Assembly: GCA_900472575.1 (NCBI GenBank)
Contig: UCIV01000012.1
Span: 39,999 to 103,998, forward strand
From: Hyphomicrobiales bacterium
GTDB taxonomy: Bacteria > Pseudomonadota > Alphaproteobacteria > Rhizobiales > Rhizobiaceae
Reading direction: 5' to 3'
DNA: 64,000 bases
In this document: piece by piece, positions 27,647 through 35,944 of the stretch
How positions within the stretch are numbered: the first letter of the stretch is position 1
How the letters are laid out: each line of letters starts with the position of its first letter
Program-made: the position numbers and the translations under genes
The notes under the pieces: generated by a model
Told to the model about the DNA's origin: nothing
Databases searched by the model: none
What the model saw: only the letters and a program-made list of their open reading frames with translations

Positions 27647-28489
27647 TTATTTGCAGGCAAGTTCATGCGGCGTGGCGTCGTAGCCGGTGAAGCCCGGAGC
27701 GCCATAGCCAGGATAGACCGTGCTGAGCGGGCTGTCGGAAGCCGGCTTCTCGTTGTACCACTTTTCGTAAAGGGCAACGAGCACGCCTTCCTGCTTCAGG
27801 CATTCGATCGCGTCTTCCACCTGATTGCGCAGCGCCACGTCTTCATTGCGGAAAGCATAGCCGAACTTGCGGCCGTCGAAATCCTTGAAGGCGACTTCGA
27901 TCATCGGGTTCTTGCTCGCGGCATAGACCGTGGTCGGGATTTCGTTGAGTGCGCTGAAGGCGCGGCGCGTCAGAACGGCCTGGACGGAATCCGGGAATGT
28001 ATCGTAACGCTGGACTTCAAAGCCGTATTTTTCGGCGTTGGCGGTCGCCCAGGTGTCCGACAGCGTGCCGCGGTTAACGGCGATCGCCTTGCCCTTCAGA
28101 TCCTCGAAGCCGGCAATCTTGTTGCCCTTGGCGACGATGAAACCGTTGCCGGTTGCGAAGATCGGCTCGGCGAAGAGCATCTTCTCGCTGCGGTCCTTGG
28201 TGATGTTGAGCGGGTTGACGGTAATGTCGATGCGGCTGGCGAAGAGTGCCGCAAACAGACCCGAGAAGTTGACGTCGGTGATCTCGACCTTCGGGCGGCC
28301 GATCTTTTCACCAATGGCGTTGATCAGGTCGACGCCGAAGCCTTCGGGGCCGTTCGCGCCGCGCACCATCCACGGGGCAACGCCGAAGTCGGAACCGACG
28401 ACAAGTGGTTTCGCATCCTGGGCGGTGGCGGCCGATGCCATTGTCAGTGCCATGAGGCCGGCGATGGTAGAGAGAAGCATTTTCTTCAT
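27647..28489 (-). CDS. Periplasmic substrate-binding protein of the ABC transporter
   Basis: A 280-residue protein with a signal peptide (MKKMLLSTIAGLMALTMASA, cut near ATAQD). The mature part is the SBP_bac_3 fold: FGVAPWMVRGANGPEGFGVD at the ligand site, DITVNPLNITKDRSEKMLF, a hinge near AVNRGTLSDTW, and C-terminal KWYNEKP. The usual Arg that binds an amino-acid carboxylate (in the TxxR segment) appears as ITKDRSEK, so an amino-acid-like or ureide ligand is plausible. It begins 24 bases after the deacetylase stop. Confidence 0.93.
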   Translation of the reverse strand: MKKMLLSTIAGLMALTMASAATAQDAKPLVVGSDFGVAPWMVRGANGPEGFGVDLINAIGEKIGRPKVEITDVNFSGLFAALFASRIDITVNPLNITKDRSEKMLFAEPIFATGNGFIVAKGNKIAGFEDLKGKAIAVNRGTLSDTWATANAEKYGFEVQRYDTFPDSVQAVLTRRAFSALNEIPTTVYAASKNPMIEVAFKDFDGRKFGYAFRNEDVALRNQVEDAIECLKQEGVLVALYEKWYNEKPASDSPLSTVYPGYGAPGFTGYDATPHELACK

Positions 28490-28513
28490 TTTTTAAGTTC
28501 CCCTTTTGTCGAA

Positions 28514-29428
28514 CTATGCTTGCGGTTGATGGTGGCGATGCCAGTGGCGGGCGATATCGGAGCGGGTAGTGACCCACACGTCATCGCCGTGACGGGCAAC
28601 GTATTCGAGAAACAGCTTGAGGCCCGAGGCGCGACCGGGATGACCGGCAATGCGCAGGTGCAGGCCGATAGACATCATCTTCGGTGCGGTTGTACCTTCT
28701 GCGATCAGCATGTCGAAGCTTTCGCGCAGCATGCGGAAGAAAGCCTCGCCGCTATCGACTGCGCCGCGCATGAATTTTGCGTCGTTATTAGTCAGGCTGT
28801 AAGGGACGACGAGGTGGCTCTTGCTGTTAACGTCGAGCCAATAGGGCAGCTCATCATTGTAGGCGTCGCTGTCATAAAGAAAACTGCCGTTTTCGCTAAG
28901 CAGTAAACGGGTGTTGGTGCTCGGTCCGTAGCGGCAATACCAGCCATCGGGTGCACGCCCCGTCGTCTGCTTGATCGACGCGACGGTGCGGGCTATGCGC
29001 TCGCGCTCCTCGTCGCGCGTCAATGCGCGGTGATGTTCCCAACGCCAGCCATGGGCACAGATATCGAAGAGTTCGCTGTCGCGCACATGGGCAGCAATTT
29101 TCGGGTTGCGCTCCAGTGCAAGGCCACACGCCATGATCGTCGCCGGCATCTCGCGCTCTTCGAACAGGCGGGCAATGCGCCAGTAACCGACGCGACTGCC
29201 ATATTCGAACATCGATTCCGCCGCCAGATCACGGCCGGGAAAGCTGCCGGAAGCGCCTTCCGTCAGCGCGGATTCGGTGGCCGGGTCACCATCCTCGATC
29301 GAAGGCTCTGAGCCTTCCTCGACATTGATGACGAAATTTAGTGCCAGCTTCGCGCCGCCCGGCCATTTAGGATCGGGCGGCGTCGGGCCATAGCCCTCGA
29401 AGTTGCGCTGCGGGTGCTTTGCCTGCAT
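28514..29428 (-). CDS. Polysaccharide-deacetylase-fold hydrolase, PuuE/allantoinase-like
   Basis: A 304-residue protein; ATG 29428 overlaps the AllA-like stop by one base (TGATG). It has the NodB-homology fold with GGAKLALNFVINVEEGSEPS, DICAHGWRWEHH (metal-binding and catalytic His) and a C-terminal DIARHWHRHH. This resembles the cofactor-independent allantoinase PuuE rather than chitin deacetylases. Paired with an AllA-like lyase, it suggests opening of a hydantoin or ureide ring. Cytoplasmic: no signal peptide. The precise substrate is inferred from context only. Confidence 0.82.
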   Translation of the reverse strand: MQAKHPQRNFEGYGPTPPDPKWPGGAKLALNFVINVEEGSEPSIEDGDPATESALTEGASGSFPGRDLAAESMFEYGSRVGYWRIARLFEEREMPATIMACGLALERNPKIAAHVRDSELFDICAHGWRWEHHRALTRDEERERIARTVASIKQTTGRAPDGWYCRYGPSTNTRLLLSENGSFLYDSDAYNDELPYWLDVNSKSHLVVPYSLTNNDAKFMRGAVDSGEAFFRMLRESFDMLIAEGTTAPKMMSIGLHLRIAGHPGRASGLKLFLEYVARHGDDVWVTTRSDIARHWHRHHQPQA

Positions 29429-29907
29429 CAGACGAGTTCCTTGAAATCGACGTGGAAGGGCTTTTCTAGGGGCAGAAAGATATCCGTATCGGCGGCCGAG
29501 CGCTCCATCGCCATCGTCACCACGAATTCCGCAGGAAGATCGAGGACCGACATGCCGGCGTGCCAGACATTGCGACGATAAAGGATGCCCTGACCGGGTT
29601 CCGAAACGAAGGCGCGAAGATCCGACAGGTCCGGCCCACCATCTGCAAGTGTGGGGCAGACGACGATCAGCATGCGCTGGCATGACAGCGGGAAGAACGC
29701 CTGATCGGAATAGGGATGCCGCTCCATCTGTGAAATTTCAAAAGGAAACGAGATTGCTTCAGCGATCTTTGTCACCCAGAATGCTTGACCTAGGTCTTTC
29801 TGGCCTTTGAGCGGGAAGTAGTGGCGGCGATCACTGCCCCGATGGGCGATCACTTCACCGAACTCCGAAAAGGCTTCCGCGGAAAGTGGGCGGGCATGCA
29901 ACTTCAC
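29428..29907 (-). CDS. Ureidoglycolate lyase-like (AllA family) protein
   Basis: A 159-residue protein; GTG 29907 is preceded by GGAG seven bases upstream, so the longer frame to 30123 is not used. LSAEAFSEFGEVI at the start, SQMERHPYSDQAFFPLSCQR and GQGILYRRNVWHAGMSVL match the AllA cupin family, including the metal-site histidines. AllA releases urea and glyoxylate from ureidoglycolate. It is the first gene of the operon, downstream of a palindrome that may bind the GntR protein. Confidence 0.85.
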   Translation of the reverse strand: MKLHARPLSAEAFSEFGEVIAHRGSDRRHYFPLKGQKDLGQAFWVTKIAEAISFPFEISQMERHPYSDQAFFPLSCQRMLIVVCPTLADGGPDLSDLRAFVSEPGQGILYRRNVWHAGMSVLDLPAEFVVTMAMERSAADTDIFLPLEKPFHVDFKELV

Positions 29908-29955
29908 AAGGGAACTCCGTCTGACGATGCGCTTTACCAGGTCTGAATACCTGTG

Positions 29956-29972
29956 GTATCCCAAGCGGATAC
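29956..29972. promoter_or_regulatory. Candidate GntR operator
   Basis: A perfect inverted repeat GTATCC-CAAGC-GGATAC, extended by TGT on the left and ACG on the right, lies between the divergent AllA-like and GntR genes. FCD-type GntR proteins commonly bind short palindromes of this size. The palindrome is seen; binding is inferred. Confidence 0.5.
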
Positions 29973-30147
29973 ACGTGGGATTTTTATCGGGAAAACGTCC
30001 GATGTAAAGAGTTTCATTGCGTTGCAGCATAATTTGTTGCGAAAGGGTGCGGTGCCGGTCAATCGGCTGGAGTTCGGCGGGCGCCTGCAGTAACGAGGAT
30101 AGTTGTGGAGTGCTTGACCGCACACGCTACCAGTTGGGAGACATCAC

Positions 30148-30816
30148 ATGGCCGAGGCCGCAGAAATCGTCAGGACCGCAGGCAAAAAGTCCGTCAACTT
30201 AACGGAACAGGCCTACCAGTATGTCCGCAGCCTCATCCTTGCACAGGAACTGAAGCCCGGCGAAGTGTTTACCGAGCGCGCTCTGGCGGATCAGTTGAAC
30301 GCGTCGAGAACGCCGATGCGGGCTGCGATCAATCGCCTTGTGGGGGAGGGGTTGGTTGAACGCCTGTCCAATGGCACGATCGTGATCAAGCAAGTGGCAA
30401 TCGAGGAACTGATGGACATCCTCATCATTCGGCGAATGCTGGAAGGCGAGGCCGCCGCACAGGCGGCACAGCGCCATGTGCCAGCAAGTGTTGATGCCAT
30501 TCTTCTAAAGAGCCGGGAAGTCGTGGCCCATCCCCAAATGGAGCTGGAGCCGTTCTGGAAATACGACGACGAGTTCCATGAGTTTGTCGCGGAAGCCAGT
30601 GGCCGACCGGTGCTGAAACAGTATGTCCAAAACATCCGTCAGCGGGCGCGCATGTGCCATGTCGTGCGAATGGAAAAGAGTTTTGAACATCAGGCGGCCG
30701 AGCATATAGCCGTTCTGGAGGCCATTGCCGCCGGCGATGCTCCTCGTGCACGCGCGGCGATGGAAGCGCATGTCGACGGTGTAAAAGACCGTTTTGTTCG
30801 CTGGTATTTTGCTTAG
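30148..30816 (+). CDS. GntR family (FCD) transcriptional regulator
   Basis: A 222-residue protein. The N-terminal winged helix has LTEQAYQYVRSLILAQELKP, then GEVFTERALADQLNASRTPM (recognition helix) and GLVERL. The C-terminal FCD domain shows IRRMLEGEAAAQAA, a metal-site pattern with Asp and His residues, and EHIAVLEAIAAGDAPRARAA. It is divergent from the operon at 23694-29907 and is its likely regulator; the effector is probably the imported compound or a product. Confidence 0.9.
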   Translation: MAEAAEIVRTAGKKSVNLTEQAYQYVRSLILAQELKPGEVFTERALADQLNASRTPMRAAINRLVGEGLVERLSNGTIVIKQVAIEELMDILIIRRMLEGEAAAQAAQRHVPASVDAILLKSREVVAHPQMELEPFWKYDDEFHEFVAEASGRPVLKQYVQNIRQRARMCHVVRMEKSFEHQAAEHIAVLEAIAAGDAPRARAAMEAHVDGVKDRFVRWYFA

Positions 30817-31154
30817 CGACGTCGGCCCAACTGCTTCCAGATTTATACGCGGCATTGAGTTGTGATATCACTTCAACGCCAGTGTTTTCTCCAGGCCGCA
30901 GAGGCCGATGCCGCAATTGCTCTAAACCTGAACGCAAGTGATTTTATTGAATATAATATGAGGACCGTCTTCTAAAGACGATGCTGGCGGCAAAGCTGCG
31001 CCAGGAAAACTCATGGCTTCGAGAGCGGCTCCGACGTCGATAGCGGCGGGCTAATTGCAGCCAGCCGATTTGATCCTGTGAGTTGGTCGCCATTCCTTCG
31101 GCTAGATCGCTTCAATCCATGGGCTCTTGCCGAAGGGCTCGATCGCTCGCTAAC
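30817..31154. other. Intergenic stretch with a short coding-like remnant
   Basis: No complete gene is seen. Around 30978-31043 the plus strand encodes TMLAAKLRQENSWLRERLRR followed by a stop. This resembles the coiled coil near the start of IS66-type proteins but is too short to assign. The rest is featureless. Confidence 0.3.
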
Positions 31155-31778
31155 TCATTTCTTCGGAGCCGTTTTGGGCTTCGGTTGATACAGCCGTCGT
31201 TTGGCATTCGACCGAAGAGCATTCCGGAGATCCTTGTCGGTCATCGCAAGGTCGAACCATTCCGGATCGAAATGACCACCGCACCAGCGCATGGTCTCTT
31301 CGAACTCGGGATCACCCGGGTCGGCGATGATGTCGAGGAACCGCTCGTAACCAGACACGCCGCCAACATCTTCAGGCGGACGCGCTCTTTCGCCGGCGAT
31401 ACAGCTGCCCTGTTTCGGCGCAGTGGCGAGCGTCAAAAACTCTTCGATCGCAACCGTGTGCCGCCAGCCGTCCCCGAAATCATAGTGGTAGCGCAACACT
31501 GCGCCTTCCTCGAAATCCAGCAGCCGAACCTCTGTTTGATCGAAGACCCGAGGATCCTCGTCAGTCGCGTCTTCGGTCAGGATCTCGACGTCGCCATAGC
31601 GTAGACCGCCGATGCGAAATTCATAAAGGTGATAGTTCCACCAATTGAACGCGGCCTGTATGCCAAGGTGCAACTGTTCCAGGTTCCAATGGATCGGCAG
31701 GATCAAGCGGCGCCAGACGTCCGGATTGATCTCGTCGATGGAAACTCTGATCAGTGCGGCATTCGGAGTTTTGCACAT
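31155..31778 (-). CDS. Plasmid pRiA4b ORF-3 family protein
   Basis: A 207-residue protein; ATG 31778 is chosen because the family begins right at the IRVSIDEINPDVWRRLILP strand. WNLEQLHLGIQAAFNWWNYH, LRYHYDFGDGWRHTVAIE and CIAGERARPPEDVGG, then GYERFL, are hallmark blocks. The usual C-terminal FDPEWFDLAMTDKDLR is also present. The family is frequent on mobile and accessory replicons; its function is unknown. It marks the left edge of the mobile-element-rich region. Confidence 0.92.
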   Translation of the reverse strand: MCKTPNAALIRVSIDEINPDVWRRLILPIHWNLEQLHLGIQAAFNWWNYHLYEFRIGGLRYGDVEILTEDATDEDPRVFDQTEVRLLDFEEGAVLRYHYDFGDGWRHTVAIEEFLTLATAPKQGSCIAGERARPPEDVGGVSGYERFLDIIADPGDPEFEETMRWCGGHFDPEWFDLAMTDKDLRNALRSNAKRRLYQPKPKTAPKK

Positions 31779-31924
31779 AGTGCCGAGTGAACAAGTATGA
31801 CAGTGACCCGTCAAGAGGTCCTTCGTGGCGACTTATCAAGCGATAGCTGTAAAGCTCTGATCTCAGCTGACCACGAGACCAATAGGCTAGCTGCCGCCTC
31901 AAACAAGCGGATACGCCGCATTGG

Positions 31925-32306
31925 CTAGCTGATGTTGCCCTCTGCCCACAAGGTCTTCAGCGCCTGAACCAAAGCTTCAGTGTCATAGGGTTTTCCGACG
32001 AAGGCCATCCGCTCTGTATCTGGGAACCGTGACCGCATCTGCTCTTCGCTATGTCCGCAGGCAACAACGATCGGCAGATCCGGTCTGAGATCGCAAATTT
32101 CGCTAGCCAAGAAATCGCAGGGACGATCGGGAAGTCCAAGGTCGAGGACACACCGTCGATCTGACCATCCAGGACGTGGAGGCGCTCCATCGCTTCGGTC
32201 GCAGACCCGGCCTCCTCAATCAGAAAACCCTGGTCTGCAAGGTTTTCCGCCATGACCATTCGGATCAGTGCCTCATCCTCGACAAACAGGATCCGGTGTT
32301 GACGCT
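31925..32306 (-). pseudogene. Frameshifted response regulator receiver domain
   Basis: From 32306 down the minus strand encodes HRILFVEDEALIRMVMAENL and onward to DGQIDG in one frame. From about 32155 the match continues in another frame as VLDLGLPDRPCDFLASEICD and on to FVGKPYDTEALVQALKTLW, ending at 31925. Together they make a whole receiver domain (acidic pair, phosphoacceptor in VLDLGLP, Lys in GKPY) broken by one frameshift. Its 5' end is fused directly to an IS110 fragment, so promoter and start are lost. Confidence 0.75.
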
Positions 32307-32460
32307 GGCTGCGAAAGCTTGGCCAGCATGCGGGCCAGGGCCGTTGGTGTATTGGCGATTTGGCCAAACGCGCGCGCGTCACCACGCCCACCGCCGTCAG
32401 CCAGCGACACCGCGATCGTCTCTTTATGAACATCCAAGCCGATGTGATGGTCTCGTCCAT
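32306..32460 (-). mobile_element. IS110-family transposase, N-terminal fragment
   Basis: On the minus strand ATGGACGAGACCATCAC starts an IS110-type protein, but a small deletion shifts the frame at once. The adjacent frame reads IGLDVHKETIAVSLADGGG and then ARAFGQIANTPTALARMLAK, the DEDD-type N-terminal domain with the first catalytic Asp (GLDVHK). The match stops abruptly at the receiver pseudogene (about 32306). Up to about 32550 may be the element's upstream end. Not functional. Confidence 0.7.
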
Positions 32461-32822
32461 GGCCCGTCTCCTATGCATGAGGCTCTACGAGGGCATCGCT
32501 CTCGCAACCCTCGATACCTGCATATTGTGAGACGGGTCACCCGGTCCCAGGCGAACATTTAGTCTAGCGCATCCTGAGGTTCTTCCAGTCCCAAACCAGA
32601 AAGGAGGCTTTAATCGGCTTCCCGACGCACTCTAACCAGCATCGCTTCGATTTTGACGGGGATCACGGAGACACAGTGGAGATTTTTCGCGGTGTCGCTG
32701 ACTTTGAGAGCTGAGTGTCCAAAGCTGAAAAATTGGATCGTAAGGAATGGTCCAAAGCGGTGAAAACTGAACCGACCTAGTACATGTGCCCTAATAGTAG
32801 CAGCGACTTAACTGGCCTAATT

Positions 32823-32838
32823 TGTGATTGGGATCACG
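32823..32838. promoter_or_regulatory. CRP/FNR-like palindrome upstream of the microcin-like gene
   Basis: TGTGA-TTGGGA-TCACG, one base from the TGTGA-N6-TCACA consensus, lies 147 bases before the ATG at 32986. The remaining part of the 32550-32985 gap shows no gene. Confidence 0.4.
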
Positions 32839-32985
32839 TCGGCATCCATACCCTAGTCCGGGGCGGATTTTTCATTGGCAAGTGAACGTTTCCGTCGCCT
32901 CGTTTAGGGGGCAATGCGTGTGCGTAAATGTGTTATGAAAAATTCGGACTGACGTCGATCCCGTGTTCACATGAAAGGAAAAATT

Positions 32986-33234
32986 ATGAACAATCCACAT
33001 GTTGAAAACGCAAACAAAGACATGGCGATGTTTGAGCTCGACCCGAGCGAAATCGAGGCCGTCAGCGGTGGTATCTCTAGCGATACGGGCTATGGCGCAG
33101 CGCTTGGGGCCGCCGGCGGATTCCTGGCGATGGGCGCTTTGGGCGCTGCGGCTCTGACCCCGGTCGGTATGGGAGTAATGCTCGGCGCATCGATCGTCTC
33201 TTCCGGCATGGCAATGTATTACGCTGCACAATGA
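32986..33234 (+). CDS. Microcin-like peptide precursor with double-glycine leader
   Basis: An 82-residue peptide; ATG 32986 has AAAGGA upstream (ATG 32971 is in frame but less well placed). The leader of 29 residues ends LDPSEIEAVSGG, the classic C39-peptidase recognition pattern. The predicted 53-residue core (starting ISSDTGYGAALGAAGGFLAM) is rich in Gly, Ala and Met, hydrophobic and without Cys, like class II microcins. It shares its leader signature with the two peptides at 36950 and 40926, so the exporter at 37295-40734 is the likely processing machine. A GC-rich terminator-like stem follows. Role (antibacterial or signalling) unproven. Confidence 0.75.
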   Translation: MNNPHVENANKDMAMFELDPSEIEAVSGGISSDTGYGAALGAAGGFLAMGALGAAALTPVGMGVMLGASIVSSGMAMYYAAQ

Positions 33235-33249
33235 TCTGACGACAATCAG

Positions 33250-33274
33250 CGACGGCGGACGAAGACCGCCGTCG
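33250..33274 (+). terminator. Terminator-like hairpin after the microcin-like gene
   Basis: A perfect 9-bp stem (CGACGGCGG / CCGCCGTCG) with a 7-base loop, 16 bases after the stop codon; only TT follows, so it is a weak intrinsic terminator or a stabilising 3' stem. The remaining gap to 33502 has no gene. Confidence 0.6.
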
Positions 33275-33501
33275 TTACCTACCGGCACAGGTCTATATGT
33301 GAGAGCCTCTGCGGCACCTACCCGGCCTATGGCGGACCTGTCGCCAACACTCCAGCACACATTTCGCCGCCGCTCCGTGAGGATGCCGCCAAAACGGGTC
33401 GCCAATGGCTCACCTCAATGTGATCACCGATAGAACACCAGTACTAATGGCTGGAAACATTTTTCGGTGAGACAGTCACAAGGGCAAATCTGGGGGGCAA
33501 A

Positions 33502-35127
33502 TTGGCAATCAATCTGAAAAACGAAATCAATACCGATCTGGCCCACGCCGTTCTACGGGTCACCTCGATCGTCTGCATGACGACTTACGGCGCCATTCTC
33601 GTCGGCACGGGGCTTGCTGATCCGGAAGATGGGAGGCTGATCTATCTCGGCATAGCAACCCTAATGACCTCGCTTCTTTTCCTTCTCTGGGTGGTGAAGT
33701 CCAGCTATGGCCAGGGTTGGCGACATTGGATCGCGATGCTCCACGACTATTCGGCTATGACAATTGCCATGGCGCTCGGGGGCGCCCCGTTTATGCCGAT
33801 CTACGCATTTGCGCTTTGCACTGTCGTCGGCCATGGGCTTCGCTACGGACGTGAAGCGCTCTGGGGAGCAACCGCTATTCTGGTGGGGTCACTTCTCGTC
33901 ACCATGAGCTTTAGCGACTACTGGCAGAAAAATGTCTATCTCGGCATTACGATGATCGTGACGACATTGATGCTGCCGATCTATGTAGGCATTCTCTTGA
34001 GCCGTCTGCAGACGGCCTATATGGCGGAAAAGGAACTCAGCCTTTCCAAATCGAAATTCCTTGCCCAGGCAAGCCACGATCTCAGGCAACCGATACACGC
34101 GATCAGCTTGTTCACGGCGTGTCTGCGTGATGCGGGGCTTGCTCGAAAGGAACTGGAGATGGTCGATAACATCGACCGCTCGCTCCAGGGCGTCTCCCGC
34201 CTGTTCAAATCGTTGCTGGATGTCTCGACGCTCGACAGCGGACGTGTTGTGCCGAAGTTCGAAAACATCGCGATTGCCGATATTGTGGAGGATGTCGTTC
34301 GGCAGAACTCGGAAAACGGGTTGCGAAATGGCTGTCAGATCCGGATCGTAAAATGCGGCCAGCGTGTCATCAGCGACCGCGCCTTGTTGACGACGATGCT
34401 GCAGAACATCGTCAACAACGCAATCAAATACGCCCCCGGTAAAACGATCCTTATCGGCTGTCGGCGTCAGGGCGTGACGCTGGCTTTATCCGTCGTTGAT
34501 CAAGGGCCGGGGATTGAAGATAGCCACCAGGCCAGGGTCTTCGACGAATTTTACCAGGTCCGCGAACGCGGTGACCGTGACATCGAGGGCGTCGGGCTGG
34601 GGCTCTCCATTGTGTCGCGGCTTGCCAAGCTTCTGTCCTTGGAGGTCCATCTTACCTCTCACCGTGGGCGCGGAACGATGGTGAGCCTGTCGGGCATTCC
34701 CGTCGCGGCAGCTCCCACACCATCCGTCGGGCGTCCGCCGGCGCGCCCGACCGCCAGCGTCGAAGGGCTGCAGATCCTGTTGGTCGAGGATGATGAGGCG
34801 GTGTTAAACGCGACGGCAAGCCTTTTGCGCCGGTGGGGCTGCGAGGTAGAGGCCATGCAGGCGATCCCCGTACGCTCGATCTTTTGCGATCTTCTCATCA
34901 CTGATTTCGATCTCGGCGGCAATGTCACTGGTTCGGACTGCATTGCGGAGGTCCGCCGATTGGCAGATTGGGATGTGCCGGCTGTCGTGATGAGCGGGCA
35001 TGATGCGGCTCGTGTACGCGAAGACACTGGCGACGAGACGATCCCGATCTTGTCAAAACCGGTACGCCCGGCCGAGCTGAGGTCCGTCATCATGGCGGCC
35101 GCGATGGACGCGTCGGACCGCAGTTGA
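33502..35127 (+). CDS. Membrane hybrid sensor histidine kinase with receiver domain
   Basis: A 541-residue protein starting at TTG 33502 behind a G-rich site. Four to five membrane segments fill residues 15-175, with GHGLRYGREALW in a loop like the RpfC-type sensor region. HisKA follows with ASHDLRQP (His192), then HATPase_c with NIVNNAIKYAPG and GVGLGLSIVSRL, and a C-terminal receiver (LLVEDDEAV, Asp468 in ITDFDLGG, ILSKP). It converges on the LuxR-type regulator gene with an 18-base gap, the likely partner. With no periplasmic domain, it may sense a membrane-embedded or small hydrophobic signal or peptide. Confidence 0.9.
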   Translation: MAINLKNEINTDLAHAVLRVTSIVCMTTYGAILVGTGLADPEDGRLIYLGIATLMTSLLFLLWVVKSSYGQGWRHWIAMLHDYSAMTIAMALGGAPFMPIYAFALCTVVGHGLRYGREALWGATAILVGSLLVTMSFSDYWQKNVYLGITMIVTTLMLPIYVGILLSRLQTAYMAEKELSLSKSKFLAQASHDLRQPIHAISLFTACLRDAGLARKELEMVDNIDRSLQGVSRLFKSLLDVSTLDSGRVVPKFENIAIADIVEDVVRQNSENGLRNGCQIRIVKCGQRVISDRALLTTMLQNIVNNAIKYAPGKTILIGCRRQGVTLALSVVDQGPGIEDSHQARVFDEFYQVRERGDRDIEGVGLGLSIVSRLAKLLSLEVHLTSHRGRGTMVSLSGIPVAAAPTPSVGRPPARPTASVEGLQILLVEDDEAVLNATASLLRRWGCEVEAMQAIPVRSIFCDLLITDFDLGGNVTGSDCIAEVRRLADWDVPAVVMSGHDAARVREDTGDETIPILSKPVRPAELRSVIMAAAMDASDRS

Positions 35128-35145
35128 ACGTCCGGTACTTGGAAA

Positions 35146-35766
35146 TCAGGCGCGCATGGGTAGCAGGCCATCGTTGACGGCTTGCGAGACAGCAGCGGCC
35201 CTGGTTGTGACGCCGAGCGCCCTGAACAGGGCGGATACATGAATCCGCACCGTGAATGGCGATATGCCGAGCACGATGGCGATCTCCTTGTTGCTCTTGC
35301 CTTCGGCAATATAGCGAAGCACATCGGACTGCCTGTCCGTCAAAAGCGGGGTGGTGATCGTATCCGCCTCCGGAACTCTCGTGATGACATCGCCTTCGCG
35401 GATCGCCGTCAGAGCTTCCGTCAGAACCTCGGGATGAACGGCCTTGTTGATGAAGCCGTTGACCCCGCAGGCAAGAACGTCATCGATGGTGAGCCTGTCG
35501 TCTGCCATCGAGACGACGACAATCGACGAACTTGCGAATTCACGCCTGAGGGCAGGCAAGTCATCCTTGATGCTGCGCCTGGTGAAGAACAGGTCCAGTA
35601 TGAACATTGACGGCGGCTCCTGCCGCGAGCGGGCCAACGTGAGAGCGTCATCGAACGTGTCCGTTGCGGTAATCTCGGCGTTCGGCATCATTCGCGTCAG
35701 CAGCGTCGTTAGACCGTCTCGGAACACTGGGTGATCGTCCGCGACAATGATTGTGTCTTCTCGCAA
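35146..35766 (-). CDS. LuxR-type (NarL family) response regulator
   Basis: A 206-residue protein; TTG 35766 is chosen because GAGGAG lies nine bases upstream and the frame then starts at the first receiver strand (TIIVADDHPVF). Asp10, Asp11 and Asp58 (FILDLFF) form the acidic pocket. The C-terminal GerE/LuxR helix-turn-helix is LTDRQSDVLRYIAEGKSNKE followed by IAIVLGISPFTVRIHVS. It lies downstream of the ATP-grasp gene on the same strand and converges with the hybrid kinase. It probably controls the peptide cluster and itself (palindrome at 35789). Confidence 0.92.
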   Translation of the reverse strand: MREDTIIVADDHPVFRDGLTTLLTRMMPNAEITATDTFDDALTLARSRQEPPSMFILDLFFTRRSIKDDLPALRREFASSSIVVVSMADDRLTIDDVLACGVNGFINKAVHPEVLTEALTAIREGDVITRVPEADTITTPLLTDRQSDVLRYIAEGKSNKEIAIVLGISPFTVRIHVSALFRALGVTTRAAAVSQAVNDGLLPMRA

Positions 35767-35788
35767 GGCTAAGTTCTCCTCTGCCGCA

Positions 35789-35804
35789 CCTGGTCTAAAC
35801 CAGG
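35789..35804. promoter_or_regulatory. Palindrome upstream of the response regulator gene
   Basis: CCTGGT-CTAA-ACCAGG, a perfect 6+4+6 inverted repeat, ends 23 bases before the TTG start and just upstream of its ribosome binding site. A candidate site for autoregulation, or for the mRNA stem of this start. Confidence 0.45.
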
Positions 35805-35944
35805 CGATGTAAGCGGATTGGATGCCGGTAGAGCGCCGGATTTTGCCCGTCGACATTTCCTGAGAAAGCATGACTTCCGGAGGGGTCGAAATGGGCTGGG
35901 CACGGTAAATTTCAATAGCTGAATCTCGCCGGTACGGCGCGTTT

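Noticed and set aside
27572..28906. 444-codon plus-strand frame over the substrate-binding and deacetylase genes
   Set aside because: Antisense shadow: it spans two well-supported minus-strand genes.
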